This document shows positions 1 through 8,389 of a DNA stretch of 13,160 nucleotides, one piece after another. The notes under the pieces are model-generated. The model ran no database searches. It had not been told where the DNA came from and saw only the letters and a list, made by a program, of their open reading frames with translations. Each line of letters begins with the position of its first letter. Position 1 is the stretch's first letter. Source of the DNA: Bdellovibrionales bacterium (GTDB lineage: Bacteria; Bdellovibrionota; UBA1018; CAIMNF01); assembly GCA_947457605.1 (NCBI GenBank), contig CANGWP010000054.1, positions 1-13,160 on the forward strand, given 5' to 3'. A program made the position numbers and the translations under genes.

Positions 1-252
1 AGTATTCAAGATGGTGTGCTGGCAGTGGCTTCCTCAAATCCAGATATGGGAGAGGCAAGGGATGAGATCAGTTTGAACTATCAAGGCGAGCCTTTCGAGA
101 TTGGGTTCAATGCAAAGTACATCCTCGATTGCCTTGAAGTAATGAAGGAAGAGGAAATTGAATTCAACTTCAAGGATAAGACCAAACCAGGATTGATTCA
201 GTCTGCAAATACAAAAAATCACTGTTATGTCATCATGCCGATGAGACTCTAG
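1..252 (+). CDS. dnaN: DNA polymerase III beta sliding clamp, C-terminal fragment
   Basis: This is the last 83 codons of the DNA polymerase III beta subunit, the ring-shaped clamp that tethers the polymerase to DNA. The reading frame is open from base 1, so the gene is cut by the left window edge and its start is outside. The visible part carries the typical third-domain ending: a VLAVASSNPDMGEARDEI-like stretch, then FNAKYILDCLEV, and the nearly invariant final YVIMPMRL, which lies near the hydrophobic pocket used by clamp-binding partners. It ends six bases before recF, the common dnaN-recF arrangement near bacterial origins. Position upstream of recF and gyrB supports the call. An internal ATG or GTG should not be taken as the true start. 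Confidence 0.95.
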   Translation, partial: SIQDGVLAVASSNPDMGEARDEISLNYQGEPFEIGFNAKYILDCLEVMKEEEIEFNFKDKTKPGLIQSANTKNHCYVIMPMRL

Positions 253-258
253 CGGGAT

Positions 259-1428
259 TTGAAACTCCAAAATCTCTTAATCAGCAATATTCGAAATATC
301 GATGAGGTGAGTATTTCCTGTGACCGGGGAATACACTTCATTTATGGTTCGAATGGTCAGGGAAAAACCACGATACTAGAATCGATCTACGTGCTTTCGA
401 ATCTTCGTTCTTTTCGGGATCACGACCTACGGCCGCTTCTGAAGGCAGGGCAGACCACCTCCCAGATCAAGGGTGATTTTAAAATCGCTGAATCGACCCG
501 TGCTGAGCTCAAGGTGGAATTGATCCAGGCACACCATCGGTTTGAAAAAAGGGCTTACATTAATCAGAAATTGTCCAGAAGTGCCATTGAGTACTTCGGA
601 CTAAAACTGAATCACTCTCCCATTCAGTTTCATGCGATTAACCTGAATCCCTCTTCCACGGATCTGATTCGCGGAGATCCCGGAACCCGAAGAACCTATC
701 TGAATCAGGCCATCTCCAGCGAGAGTCCGGAATATCTGGATATCCTGAAGCACTATCAAAAATCCCTCGATCAAAAGAATGCGCTTTTAAAGCAGGAAGG
801 GGCGATTGATGGAGAATTGCTGAAAATCCTCAATGAAAACATTGCCCTTTCGGGTGCCAAACTCATTTTTTTTCGATTGATGTTTTTGAAGAAGATCAAT
901 CAGACATTTGTGAGTTTTTTGCGGGAAATCGCTCCAAATCAAACCCTGGTTTTTGCGGGATATAAAACAGGGGAAACCCTTTATTTTACTGGACATTTTG
1001 ATTTTCCGACGCTACAAAATTTAGTGGAAAACTTGCACCAGAAACTAACTGAAAAGGGACCTGTAGAACGGTACCGGAAAGCCAGTGTTGTGGGTCCTCA
1101 TCGGGATGATTTGGTGTTCAAGGTTGGAACAAAGGTAGGCCCGATGTTGCCAGACTTGGTGGGTGTGGGTTCTCAGGGTGAGATTCGATCTGTTCTTCTT
1201 GCGCTCAAGTTGGCAGAGCTAGAAGAGTTTGAGAAGGCATCCGGAGTAAAGCCAGTGCTCTTGATTGATGATTTTTCATCAGAGCTTGACTCAACCCGGA
1301 GGAGTTTTCTTCTGAGGTATTTAAAGGATTCCGATCTTCAGATCTTTGTGACTTCCACGGATGATCTGTCACAGAGCCTGGAATCGAGTGGAACTCTGAT
1401 TCGAATGAATCAGGGGAGGATTTGTTAA
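259..1428 (+). CDS. recF: DNA replication and repair protein RecF
   Basis: RecF is an SMC-like ATPase that acts with RecO and RecR to load RecA at single-stranded gaps and stalled forks. The 389-residue product has Walker A GSNGQGKT at residues 30-37, the conserved VGPHRDDL block at 278-285, an ABC-type signature region SQGEIRSVLLALKLAE at about 305-320, and Walker B with D-loop LLIDDFSSELD at 334-344. It is somewhat longer than E. coli RecF (about 357). The start is a TTG at 259, chosen because the protein then begins MKLQNLLISNIRNI, which matches the family N-terminus. The Shine-Dalgarno is weak, so translation is probably coupled to dnaN six bases upstream. Its stop shares one base with the gyrB ATG. 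Confidence 0.95.
   Translation: MKLQNLLISNIRNIDEVSISCDRGIHFIYGSNGQGKTTILESIYVLSNLRSFRDHDLRPLLKAGQTTSQIKGDFKIAESTRAELKVELIQAHHRFEKRAYINQKLSRSAIEYFGLKLNHSPIQFHAINLNPSSTDLIRGDPGTRRTYLNQAISSESPEYLDILKHYQKSLDQKNALLKQEGAIDGELLKILNENIALSGAKLIFFRLMFLKKINQTFVSFLREIAPNQTLVFAGYKTGETLYFTGHFDFPTLQNLVENLHQKLTEKGPVERYRKASVVGPHRDDLVFKVGTKVGPMLPDLVGVGSQGEIRSVLLALKLAELEEFEKASGVKPVLLIDDFSSELDSTRRSFLLRYLKDSDLQIFVTSTDDLSQSLESSGTLIRMNQGRIC
1412..1420 (+). promoter_or_regulatory. Ribosome binding site deciding the gyrB start
   Basis: The sequence AGGGGAGGA lies inside the last codons of recF, seven bases before the ATG at 1428. This spacing favours ATG 1428 over the in-frame TTG at 1422, which would sit almost on the site. 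The ATG overlaps the recF stop as TAATG, indicating translational coupling. Confidence 0.75.
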
Positions 1429-3842
1429 TGAGTTCGACACAAGTGAATACGCAATACACGGCGGACCAGATTAAAGTACTTGAAGGTCTGGAGGCTGTTA
1501 GGAAACGCCCCGGAATGTACATTGGGGATACAGGGGTTCGAGGTTTGCACCACTTGGTGTATGAAATTGTGGATAACTCGGTGGATGAAGCGTTGGCCGG
1601 GCATGCCACCACAATCAAGGTATTCATTCATGCGGATAACAGCATCTCAGTTGAGGATGATGGCCGCGGTATCCCGACAGGGATGCATCCATCCGGAGTT
1701 TCTGCCGTTGAAGTCGTGATGACCAAACTTCACGCTGGGGGAAAGTTCAATGAGGATGGCGGTGCCTACAAGATCTCCGGAGGCTTGCACGGGGTTGGTG
1801 CCTCGGTTGTGAATGCTCTTTCTGAGAGTTTAAAAGTCGAGGTTCGGCAAAAGGGTAAGATCTTCACTCAGTCTTACAAAAGGGGAAATCCTCAAACCGG
1901 TCTGCTTGAGATCGGAGTTGCCGATAAGACGGGAACAAAGACGACCTTCAAGCCGGACGCAGAGATTTTTTCGGTGCTTGAGTATTCAGGTGATATTTTG
2001 GCAGCTCGCTTTCGCGAGCTTGCTTTTTTGAACAAAGGGTTAAGAATCCAGCTGACCGATGAGAGAATTGAAAATTCCCCGATTCAGGAATTTTATGCCG
2101 AAGGCGGGATCATTCAGTTTGTTGAATTCTTGAATTCTTCAAGACAGAAGCTTCATGAAGATGTGATCGCTTTCAACCAGGAAGTGAATGGAGTCGTAGT
2201 TGATATCGCACTCCAGTGGAACGATTCATACGTAGAAACCCTTTCCTCGTATGTGAACAATATTCATACGATCGAGGGTGGAACGCATGTTTCCGGTTTC
2301 AAAACAGCACTTACACGAGTGATCAATAAGTTTTTGGTTGATTCTGGGTTGAGTAAGAATTTCAAGGAATCCCTTCAGGGTGAGGATATTCGCGAGGGCC
2401 TTGCGGCAATTATCTCGGTAAAGGTGCCAGAGCCACAATTCGAAGGCCAAACCAAGGGTAAACTTGGAAATGGCGAGGTTGAGGGAATTGTGAGCCAGGT
2501 GGTTGGTGAAAAGCTGGCGAAATTTTGTGAAACAAATCCATCCATTGTCAAAAAAGTAATTCAGAAATCGATTGATTCGGCAGTGGCAAGAATAGCTGCG
2601 CGAAAGGCGCGAGAGCTAACCCGGAGAAAAACCGCATTGGATACGGGAGGCTTGCCGGGAAAGATGGCAGATTGCCAGGAGCGCGATCCTTCCCTTTGCG
2701 AGCTTTATCTGGTTGAGGGAGATTCTGCGGGAGGGTCCGCAAAACAGGGACGATCACGAAAAAACCAGGCTGTATTGCCGCTTAAGGGAAAAATCCTGAA
2801 TGTTGAGAAAGCCCGTTTCGACCGGATGCTTTCAAGCGAAGAAATCAGGGTATTGATTTCCGCCATCGGAGCAGGAATTGGCAAGGATGATTTTGATGTG
2901 AACAAAGTTCGTTACCACAAGATCATCATCATGACCGATGCGGATGTGGATGGTTCCCACATCAGAACACTGCTCCTGACTTTCTTTTATCGTCAGATGC
3001 CGTCATTGATTGAACGTGGTTATCTCTACATTGCGCAGCCGCCGCTTTATCGGGCTAAAAAAGGAGCGCGGGAACAATATCTGCGCAACGAGTCCGAACT
3101 CTTTAATTTTCTTTTGCAGGCGGGAATGGATTCCGCAACGGTATCGATTCGAAGCAAAACCCTTGCGAAAGAGGAGTTGGTAGAAATTCTAAAGAGTACC
3201 TCGAAATACACAAAAACAATCGAACGACTCTCGAGACGGTCGAATCCGGATGTCTTGAAATTATTGATTACTCACAGTATTGCTCTCGAAAGTTTGCGTG
3301 ACTCACCAAAGTTCAATGCGCTGAAGGAGCTGCTGAATTCCGAACTAACCAAGAAGGGATACACGGTTGAGCTTCAATCCAATCCGGAAGCGGATGGATC
3401 TCAAACATTAAAGATCCGAACCCGTTTGAACGGAACGAGCCGGGTAACACAGGTCAGCCCGAGCCTCTTGACCAGCATTGAGTATGAGGAAATGCTCGCC
3501 AACTTCAAGGCCTCTGAAGAAATTCATGATTCAAAAATCGAACTGAAACTCGGAGAAGGGCAAGCACGATCCTTTGCATCGATGGCATCGGTTCTTGAGG
3601 CGATCCTCGATCACACCCGGAACGGAATCAATATACAGCGATACAAGGGACTCGGCGAAATGAATCCGGAACAATTGTGGGAGACCACCATGGATCCAGA
3701 GAAGCGAACGTTGTCCCAGGTTTCGGTGGGAGATGCCGTTCAGGCGGATCAAGCGTTTTCTCTTTTGATGGGTGATGAGGTCGAGCCCAGGCGAAATTTC
3801 ATCGAAACCAATGCTTTAAAGGTTCGAAATCTCGACGTCTAG
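1428..3842 (+). CDS. gyrB: DNA gyrase subunit B
   Basis: GyrB is the ATPase half of DNA gyrase, which introduces negative supercoils together with GyrA. The 804-residue product shows the GHKL ATPase fold: EIVDNSVDEA with catalytic Glu46 and Mg-binding Asn50, DDGRGIP at 78-83, GGLHGVGASVVNALS at about 118-132, and the QTKGK loop at 341-345 contacting ATP. The TOPRIM domain follows with EGDSAGG at 430-436 and DADVDGSH at 504-511. A long insertion of about 170 residues, roughly 555-725, separates TOPRIM from the terminal QRYKGLGEMNPEQLW block. This insertion is the Gram-negative form, absent from the roughly 640-residue Gram-positive GyrB. YKGLGEMNP and the partner gyrA nearby favour gyrase over topoisomerase IV ParE. 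It overlaps recF by one base and precedes fabH by 12 bases. Confidence 0.97.
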   Translation: MSSTQVNTQYTADQIKVLEGLEAVRKRPGMYIGDTGVRGLHHLVYEIVDNSVDEALAGHATTIKVFIHADNSISVEDDGRGIPTGMHPSGVSAVEVVMTKLHAGGKFNEDGGAYKISGGLHGVGASVVNALSESLKVEVRQKGKIFTQSYKRGNPQTGLLEIGVADKTGTKTTFKPDAEIFSVLEYSGDILAARFRELAFLNKGLRIQLTDERIENSPIQEFYAEGGIIQFVEFLNSSRQKLHEDVIAFNQEVNGVVVDIALQWNDSYVETLSSYVNNIHTIEGGTHVSGFKTALTRVINKFLVDSGLSKNFKESLQGEDIREGLAAIISVKVPEPQFEGQTKGKLGNGEVEGIVSQVVGEKLAKFCETNPSIVKKVIQKSIDSAVARIAARKARELTRRKTALDTGGLPGKMADCQERDPSLCELYLVEGDSAGGSAKQGRSRKNQAVLPLKGKILNVEKARFDRMLSSEEIRVLISAIGAGIGKDDFDVNKVRYHKIIIMTDADVDGSHIRTLLLTFFYRQMPSLIERGYLYIAQPPLYRAKKGAREQYLRNESELFNFLLQAGMDSATVSIRSKTLAKEELVEILKSTSKYTKTIERLSRRSNPDVLKLLITHSIALESLRDSPKFNALKELLNSELTKKGYTVELQSNPEADGSQTLKIRTRLNGTSRVTQVSPSLLTSIEYEEMLANFKASEEIHDSKIELKLGEGQARSFASMASVLEAILDHTRNGINIQRYKGLGEMNPEQLWETTMDPEKRTLSQVSVGDAVQADQAFSLLMGDEVEPRRNFIETNALKVRNLDV
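2003..2029 (+). terminator. Terminator-like hairpin inside gyrB (uncertain)
   Basis: A perfect 7-bp stem, AGCTCGC at 2003-2009 and GCGAGCT at 2014-2020, closes a TTTC loop. Two more G-C pairs are possible with one bulged T. Six T residues follow at 2024-2029. The shape is that of an intrinsic terminator or attenuator on the plus strand, but it lies in codons for a conserved GyrB segment (about AARFRELAFLNK, residues 192-203), so it may be accidental. Whether it terminates anything cannot be told from sequence alone. Confidence 0.25.
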
Positions 3843-3854
3843 GAGAACCACGGA

Positions 3855-4865
3855 ATGTTACGAAGCAGGATTCTCTCCACTGGAATGTATGTACCCACCA
3901 AAAGGGTGACCAATGAGGATCTGTCCAAGATCATGGATACATCCGACGAGTGGATTCGTCAGCGGACAGGAATCGAGCAAAGATTTTGGGTTGATGGCGG
4001 CGAGGCCACCTCTGACTTGGCGCTTAAGGCGTCGGAGTTGGCGATTCAAAGGGCCGGCGTCGAAAAGTCGCAGATTGAAATGATCATTTTGGCGACTCTT
4101 TCGCCGGATCATGAATTTCCAGGAACCGCGTGTTTTCTACAAAAAAAGCTCGGGATTCCGGGGATCCCGTCCCTTGATGTTCGTCAACAATGCACAGGCT
4201 TCATTTATTCGTTGTCGATCGCGGACCAATTCATCAGAAACGGGGCCTATAAGAACATTTTGGTTGTTGGGGCGGAGGTTCACTCAAAAGGGCTTGAAAT
4301 GAGCGATCACGGTCGAGATGTGACAGTGTTGTTCGGCGACGGAGCCGGAGCTGTTGTTCTCGGCGCGGTGGACGTGAAAGATCCCGAAAAAGAATCTCAC
4401 ATTTTGTCCACCCATCTTCATGCGGATGGAACCTTTGCTGAGGAGCTCTGGACACCGGCTCCTGGAACTGGAAATTCGGAGTTTCGTGTTGGCGCCAAGG
4501 AGTTGGAAGAGGGTCTGCATTGGCCAAAGATGAACGGTAAAACCGTCTTCATGCATGCGGTTAAAAGAATGCCTGAAGCTTTGGAAGAGGGTCTGAAAGC
4601 GAACCAATTGTGTGTTTCCGACATCGATCTATTCGTGTTCCATCAGGCAAATCTTAGAATCAATGACATGATTGCGAAGCAGTTCGAGATTCCCGAGCAC
4701 AAGGTTTTCAACACCATTCAAAAATATGCAAACACGACAGCGGCTACCATCCCCATCGGCCTCGATGAAGCTGTCCGGGCAGGGAAACTGAAAAAAGGGA
4801 TGTTGGTGGCCTCTGCCGCTTTTGGGAGTGGGTTCACATGGGGTTCGGCAATTTATAGATTTTAG
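3855..4865 (+). CDS. fabH: Beta-ketoacyl-ACP synthase III
   Basis: FabH (KAS III) condenses acetyl-CoA or another short acyl-CoA with malonyl-ACP, the first elongation step of type II fatty-acid synthesis, in the cytoplasm. The 336-residue product has the full catalytic triad: Cys113 in DVRQQCTGF, His263 in FVFHQANLRI and Asn293 in QKYANTTAATIP. The glycine-rich GDGAGAVVLG at 161-170 and the N-terminal TSDEWIRQRTGI at 29-40 are also family hallmarks. It is about 20 residues longer than E. coli FabH, mostly in the 172-230 region before the His. The start ATG at 3855 has AGGAGAA seven bases upstream. It sits 12 bases after gyrB and 17 before gyrA, an unusual location since fabH normally clusters with plsX, fabD or fabG. 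The acyl-CoA preference cannot be told from sequence. Confidence 0.93.
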   Translation: MLRSRILSTGMYVPTKRVTNEDLSKIMDTSDEWIRQRTGIEQRFWVDGGEATSDLALKASELAIQRAGVEKSQIEMIILATLSPDHEFPGTACFLQKKLGIPGIPSLDVRQQCTGFIYSLSIADQFIRNGAYKNILVVGAEVHSKGLEMSDHGRDVTVLFGDGAGAVVLGAVDVKDPEKESHILSTHLHADGTFAEELWTPAPGTGNSEFRVGAKELEEGLHWPKMNGKTVFMHAVKRMPEALEEGLKANQLCVSDIDLFVFHQANLRINDMIAKQFEIPEHKVFNTIQKYANTTAATIPIGLDEAVRAGKLKKGMLVASAAFGSGFTWGSAIYRF

Positions 4866-4882
4866 GGAAGCAGGAATCAAAA

Positions 4883-7357
4883 ATGGAATCATCTAATCAT
4901 CAACCGCCGGAAAAAAAGAGCGTTGTCCAAGTCAATATTGAGGAGGAAATGCGCGGGGCATATCTGGATTATGCGATGTCCGTAATCATCGGCCGTGCTC
5001 TTCCGGATGTACGAGACGGGTTGAAGCCCGTCCACCGCCGGGTTTTGTATGCGATGTATGACCTCGGCAATACTTTCAATAAAGCGTACAAAAAATCAGC
5101 CCGCGTGGTCGGGGATGTGATCGGTAAATATCATCCGCATGGAGACAGCGCCGTCTACGATACCATCGTTCGAATGGCTCAGGACTTTTCGCTTCGTTAT
5201 CCGTTGATTGATGGACAGGGCAACTTCGGTTCCATTGATGGAGATTCTGCCGCTGCGATGCGATACACCGAAATCAGAATGGAAAAGGTTACGGATGAAA
5301 TCCTGACCGACCTGGAGAAGGAAACTGTGGATTTCGGGCCGAACTATGACGGGTCCCTGCAGGAACCTTTGGTGCTTCCAACCAAGATACCGAACCTGTT
5401 GATCAACGGTTCCACTGGAATTGCCGTGGGCATGGCGACAAATATTCCGCCTCACAATCTAGGTGAGGTGATTGATGCTACTACTGCCCTGATCAAAGAC
5501 CCTACCCTTTCCATAGATGCCCTGATGGAACACGTGAAGGGGCCGGATTTTCCCACTGGCGGTACGATATTTGGAAACGCACTTAAGCTTGCATACAAAA
5601 CCGGGCGAGCAGTGATTACGATTCGGGCCAAAACCGAAATTGAAACCTTTAAAAATGATCGGGAACGAATCATTGTTACAGAGCTGCCCTATCAAGTGAA
5701 CAAAGCCCGTCTGATTGAAAAAATCGCGGATCTTGTAAATGACGAAAAACTTGAGGGGATTTCCGATATTCGAGATGAGTCAGATCGAACTGGCATGAGA
5801 ATTGTGATCGAGATCAAGAAAAACGAGAGCTCGAATGTGGTTCTGAATCGTCTTTATAAGATGACGCAACTTCAGGACAGTTATGGGATTGCTCTTCTGG
5901 CGATCGATCACCAACAGCCCAAAATATTCAATCTGAAAGAAATGCTTCAGGCGTTCATCGAGCATCGGAAAGATGTGGTGATTCGCAGGACAATTTTTGA
6001 TTTGAAGAAAGCCGAGGCGCGTCTTCATATTTTGGAAGGATTGAAGCGTGCGGTTGAGCACTTGGACGAAGTAATTGCCCTGATTCGGGCGAGCGCCAAT
6101 GCTCCTGAAGCATTAATGGGATTGATGGACAAATTCAAGTTCACCCAGCTTCAGGCGCAAGCCATTTTGGACATGCGTTTGCAGCGCCTTACCGGTCTTG
6201 AGCGAGACAAGATCATCGAGGAATACAATGAGGTTCTTCGGTTGATCGGAGACTTGAAAGACATTCTCGGACGTGAGTCCAGAGTATATGAAATCATTCA
6301 GACCGAGCTTGCGGACATTCGCGAAAAGTATGCGGATGAGCGTCGTACTGAGATCACGGTCGACGAAAACACTGAAATTGATATGGAGTCGCTGATTACA
6401 GATGAACCAACCCTCGTCAGTATCACGCGAAGTGGCTATATCAAGCGTCAGGATCCCACCCAGTTCAAATCACAAGGAAGAGGCGGAAAAGGAATCATCG
6501 GGATGAACACGGATGATGAGGACTTTGTCACGCAGATCTTCAGAACGACGACGCTGAGTCAGCTTTTTTGTTTGACGGACAAAGGCCGATTGTTTGTGGT
6601 CAAGGTTTACAAGGTTCCCGAGGGGAATCGCACTTCTAGAGGTCGGGCAATTGTGAATCTTCTGGCTCTCCAGCCGGATGAGAAAGTGATGATGATTCTT
6701 CCCGTGAAGGAATACATTGAGAATAACTTTCTCGTCATGGCAACCCGTTCCGGAATCGTGAAGAAGACGGCACTCAGCGAATACAGAAATGTAAGAACGA
6801 GTGGAATCAACGCAATTTCAATCGAAGACGGAGACGCGTTGATTGGAGCGAGAATTTCAGATGGAACCAATGAAGTTTTCATGACCTCGGCAAGCGGAAT
6901 GAGCATCCGTTTTCCTGAGAAGGACGTGCGACCGATGGGCCGAACGGCTTACGGAGTGTATGGAATGTCTCTGGACGAAGGTGATACGGTGGTCGGAATG
7001 GAGCTCATTCACCCGGCTGAATCCTCGAATGAAATTCTAGTGGTCTCGGAACTGGGGTATGGAAAACGCACACCGGTGAGTGAATATCGAGTTCAAACCC
7101 GGGGCGGAAAAGGAATCATTACTCTCAAGATGACAGAAAAGACCGGGAAGCTCATGTCCGCCAGACAGGTGACCCCATCCGATGATTTGATGCTTTTCTC
7201 GAGTCGAGGCAAGCTCATTCGGATTCGAATTGGTGAAATCAGCGAGCAAAGCAGGAATACCCAGGGGGTCCGCTTGATGAACGTTGATGCGGGAGAAAAA
7301 GTTGTGGCAGTGGAGAATCTTCCGGACGATAGCGCGGCAACCGAGACTACCCAGTAA
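4883..7357 (+). CDS. gyrA: DNA gyrase subunit A
   Basis: GyrA is the DNA breakage-reunion and wrapping subunit of gyrase. The 824-residue product contains the quinolone-resistance region GKYHPHGDSAVYDTI at about 81-95, with Ser89 and Asp93 at the positions of E. coli Ser83 and Asp87, the residues usual in quinolone-sensitive enzymes. The catalytic tyrosine is Tyr128 in AAAMRYTEIRM. A coiled-coil arm spans about 350-490. The C-terminal beta-pinwheel begins near 500 and carries the GyrA box as QGRGGKG at 531-537, identifying gyrase rather than ParC; a second box-like QTRGGKG lies at 738-744. It ends in a short acidic tail, shorter than in E. coli (875 residues). The start ATG at 4883 has AGGA seven bases upstream. 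The stop is one base from the next start codon. Confidence 0.97.
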   Translation: MESSNHQPPEKKSVVQVNIEEEMRGAYLDYAMSVIIGRALPDVRDGLKPVHRRVLYAMYDLGNTFNKAYKKSARVVGDVIGKYHPHGDSAVYDTIVRMAQDFSLRYPLIDGQGNFGSIDGDSAAAMRYTEIRMEKVTDEILTDLEKETVDFGPNYDGSLQEPLVLPTKIPNLLINGSTGIAVGMATNIPPHNLGEVIDATTALIKDPTLSIDALMEHVKGPDFPTGGTIFGNALKLAYKTGRAVITIRAKTEIETFKNDRERIIVTELPYQVNKARLIEKIADLVNDEKLEGISDIRDESDRTGMRIVIEIKKNESSNVVLNRLYKMTQLQDSYGIALLAIDHQQPKIFNLKEMLQAFIEHRKDVVIRRTIFDLKKAEARLHILEGLKRAVEHLDEVIALIRASANAPEALMGLMDKFKFTQLQAQAILDMRLQRLTGLERDKIIEEYNEVLRLIGDLKDILGRESRVYEIIQTELADIREKYADERRTEITVDENTEIDMESLITDEPTLVSITRSGYIKRQDPTQFKSQGRGGKGIIGMNTDDEDFVTQIFRTTTLSQLFCLTDKGRLFVVKVYKVPEGNRTSRGRAIVNLLALQPDEKVMMILPVKEYIENNFLVMATRSGIVKKTALSEYRNVRTSGINAISIEDGDALIGARISDGTNEVFMTSASGMSIRFPEKDVRPMGRTAYGVYGMSLDEGDTVVGMELIHPAESSNEILVVSELGYGKRTPVSEYRVQTRGGKGIITLKMTEKTGKLMSARQVTPSDDLMLFSSRGKLIRIRIGEISEQSRNTQGVRLMNVDAGEKVVAVENLPDDSAATETTQ

Positions 7358-7358
7358 G

Positions 7359-8171
7359 ATGTCCGGGTGGATTATTCTTCTGCTAGTTGGAATGAGCTGG
7401 AGCGGTTGCACGGTTCAGTCTTCAATTTCAAACCACTACCTGACCGCCGAAAAACTCTGGACAGAAAAAAACTACCCCGCAGCCGTGTCCGAGTTTGATT
7501 TTGTTGTGAAAGAGTCGCCGAATTCCGCAATCGGCCTGCAGTCACTTTGGAGGGCGGCCATGACCCGGGAATTGTTTCTTGGGCAATCCGAAGATGCGCT
7601 CAGGAATTTCGAGCTTTTCCTGGAAAGGGCCGGCGGCTCCGACCTGGCGCCGCAAGCCCAACTCGAGATCGGGGAAATCCTGTTTTCGAAATTGGCCCAA
7701 TATCCAAAGGCGATCGAGCATTATCAAAGACTGCTCGAGCAGAAAAAGTTTTCCCACGATGAGGAATCCAAATTCGTATATCGAATTGCCAGAGGTTATT
7801 TTTTGACGAATCAAATTCGAAAAGCGCAGGAATGGTATGAGCGAGGCTTGAAGAATTATGGAGACTCTTCCTTGGTGCCGAAGTTCAAATATGATCTTGC
7901 AAACACCTGGTACGCATTGGGCGAGACCGACAAATCAGCCTACGCAAAAGCACTCAAGGTCTTTCAAGAGCTTGGGCAGTCAACGAAATCCACAGACCAC
8001 AGGCTTTATGTTCAGTCGCTCTTCGGAGAGGCGGCCACTTTGGAGGAAATGGATGAATTTGAAAAAGCCTATTCTCTTTTCAGCGCCATCCAGGCCGATT
8101 ATCCGGCTCCGAACGTGATAAAGGTCAGGATGTTAAGGCTTTCCGAGAGGATGAAAAAAAAGCGTAAATGA
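7359..8171 (+). CDS. Probable lipoprotein with TPR repeats
   Basis: I cannot assign a specific function. The 270-residue product begins with a hydrophobic segment (residues 3-14) ending in WSGC, suggesting a lipoprotein with acylated Cys17. Trp at the -3 position is unusual for a lipobox, and the n-region lacks Lys or Arg. The rest is helical with several TPR-like units: about 30-55 (LTAEKLWTEKNYPAAVSEF), 61-92, 98-128 (APQAQLEIGEILF, AIEHYQRLLEQ), 138-168 (FVYRIARGYF, AQEWYERGLKNYG) and 215-248. The overall form resembles periplasmic BamD/CpoB-type scaffold lipoproteins, but only at fold level. ATG 7359 is one base after the gyrA stop with no strong ribosome site. Upstream in-frame starts within gyrA (TTG 7284, ATG 7287, TTG 7302) would add a basic N-terminus. 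Its end overlaps the next gene as ATGA. Confidence 0.72.
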   Translation: MSGWIILLLVGMSWSGCTVQSSISNHYLTAEKLWTEKNYPAAVSEFDFVVKESPNSAIGLQSLWRAAMTRELFLGQSEDALRNFELFLERAGGSDLAPQAQLEIGEILFSKLAQYPKAIEHYQRLLEQKKFSHDEESKFVYRIARGYFLTNQIRKAQEWYERGLKNYGDSSLVPKFKYDLANTWYALGETDKSAYAKALKVFQELGQSTKSTDHRLYVQSLFGEAATLEEMDEFEKAYSLFSAIQADYPAPNVIKVRMLRLSERMKKKRK

Positions 8172-8389
8172 GTGGAGACGAAAGATACCGGCAGCTAGCA
8201 GTATTCTCGGTGATTGTAGCCGAAGTCGTAGTCACTCCTTTGTTGATTGGAGGTCTGACATATCACTTTTTTCGAGATCATCCGGCAAGAACCGGGCTTT
8301 CAGTCCTTGGAGCCTTGTTGGGCTTGGGCTTGGCTTTTTACAGAATCATGAAAATAATGAAGAAAAGCGGGCACAACGATGGAAAGTAA
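8168..8389 (+). CDS. AtpZ-like small membrane protein (ATP synthase accessory)
   Basis: This 73-residue protein has two predicted membrane segments, about residues 9-34 (LAVFSVIVAEVVVTPLLIGG and following) and 43-62 (GLSVLGALLGLGLAFYRIMK), and a basic C-terminus. Two short hydrophobic hairpins with a glycine-rich second helix, placed at the head of ATP synthase genes, match the AtpZ/AtpI family. AtpI and AtpZ proteins are known to help assemble the c-ring and, in an alkaliphilic Bacillus, were linked to magnesium uptake. The acidic residue often seen between the two helices is not evident here. The ATG overlaps the preceding stop as ATGA and the gene overlaps the next by 11 bases, so coupled translation is likely. 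The family call rests on topology and context more than on motifs. Confidence 0.65.
   Translation: MSGDERYRQLAVFSVIVAEVVVTPLLIGGLTYHFFRDHPARTGLSVLGALLGLGLAFYRIMKIMKKSGHNDGK

Noticed and set aside
1422..1427. TTG start for gyrB at 1422 (806-residue form)
   Set aside because: The ribosome site at 1412-1420 is too close to 1422 but well spaced for ATG 1428.
2122..2138. Short direct repeat TTGAATTCT in gyrB
   Set aside because: Two overlapping copies encode an ordinary EFLNSS stretch; too short and isolated to be a functional repeat.
5096..5455. 119-codon open frame on the minus strand opposite the gyrA active-site region
   Set aside because: It is a shadow of the strongly conserved gyrA sequence.
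7037..7411. 124-codon open frame on the minus strand opposite the gyrA end
   Set aside because: It has no ribosome site or motifs and is fully explained by gyrA and the following gene.
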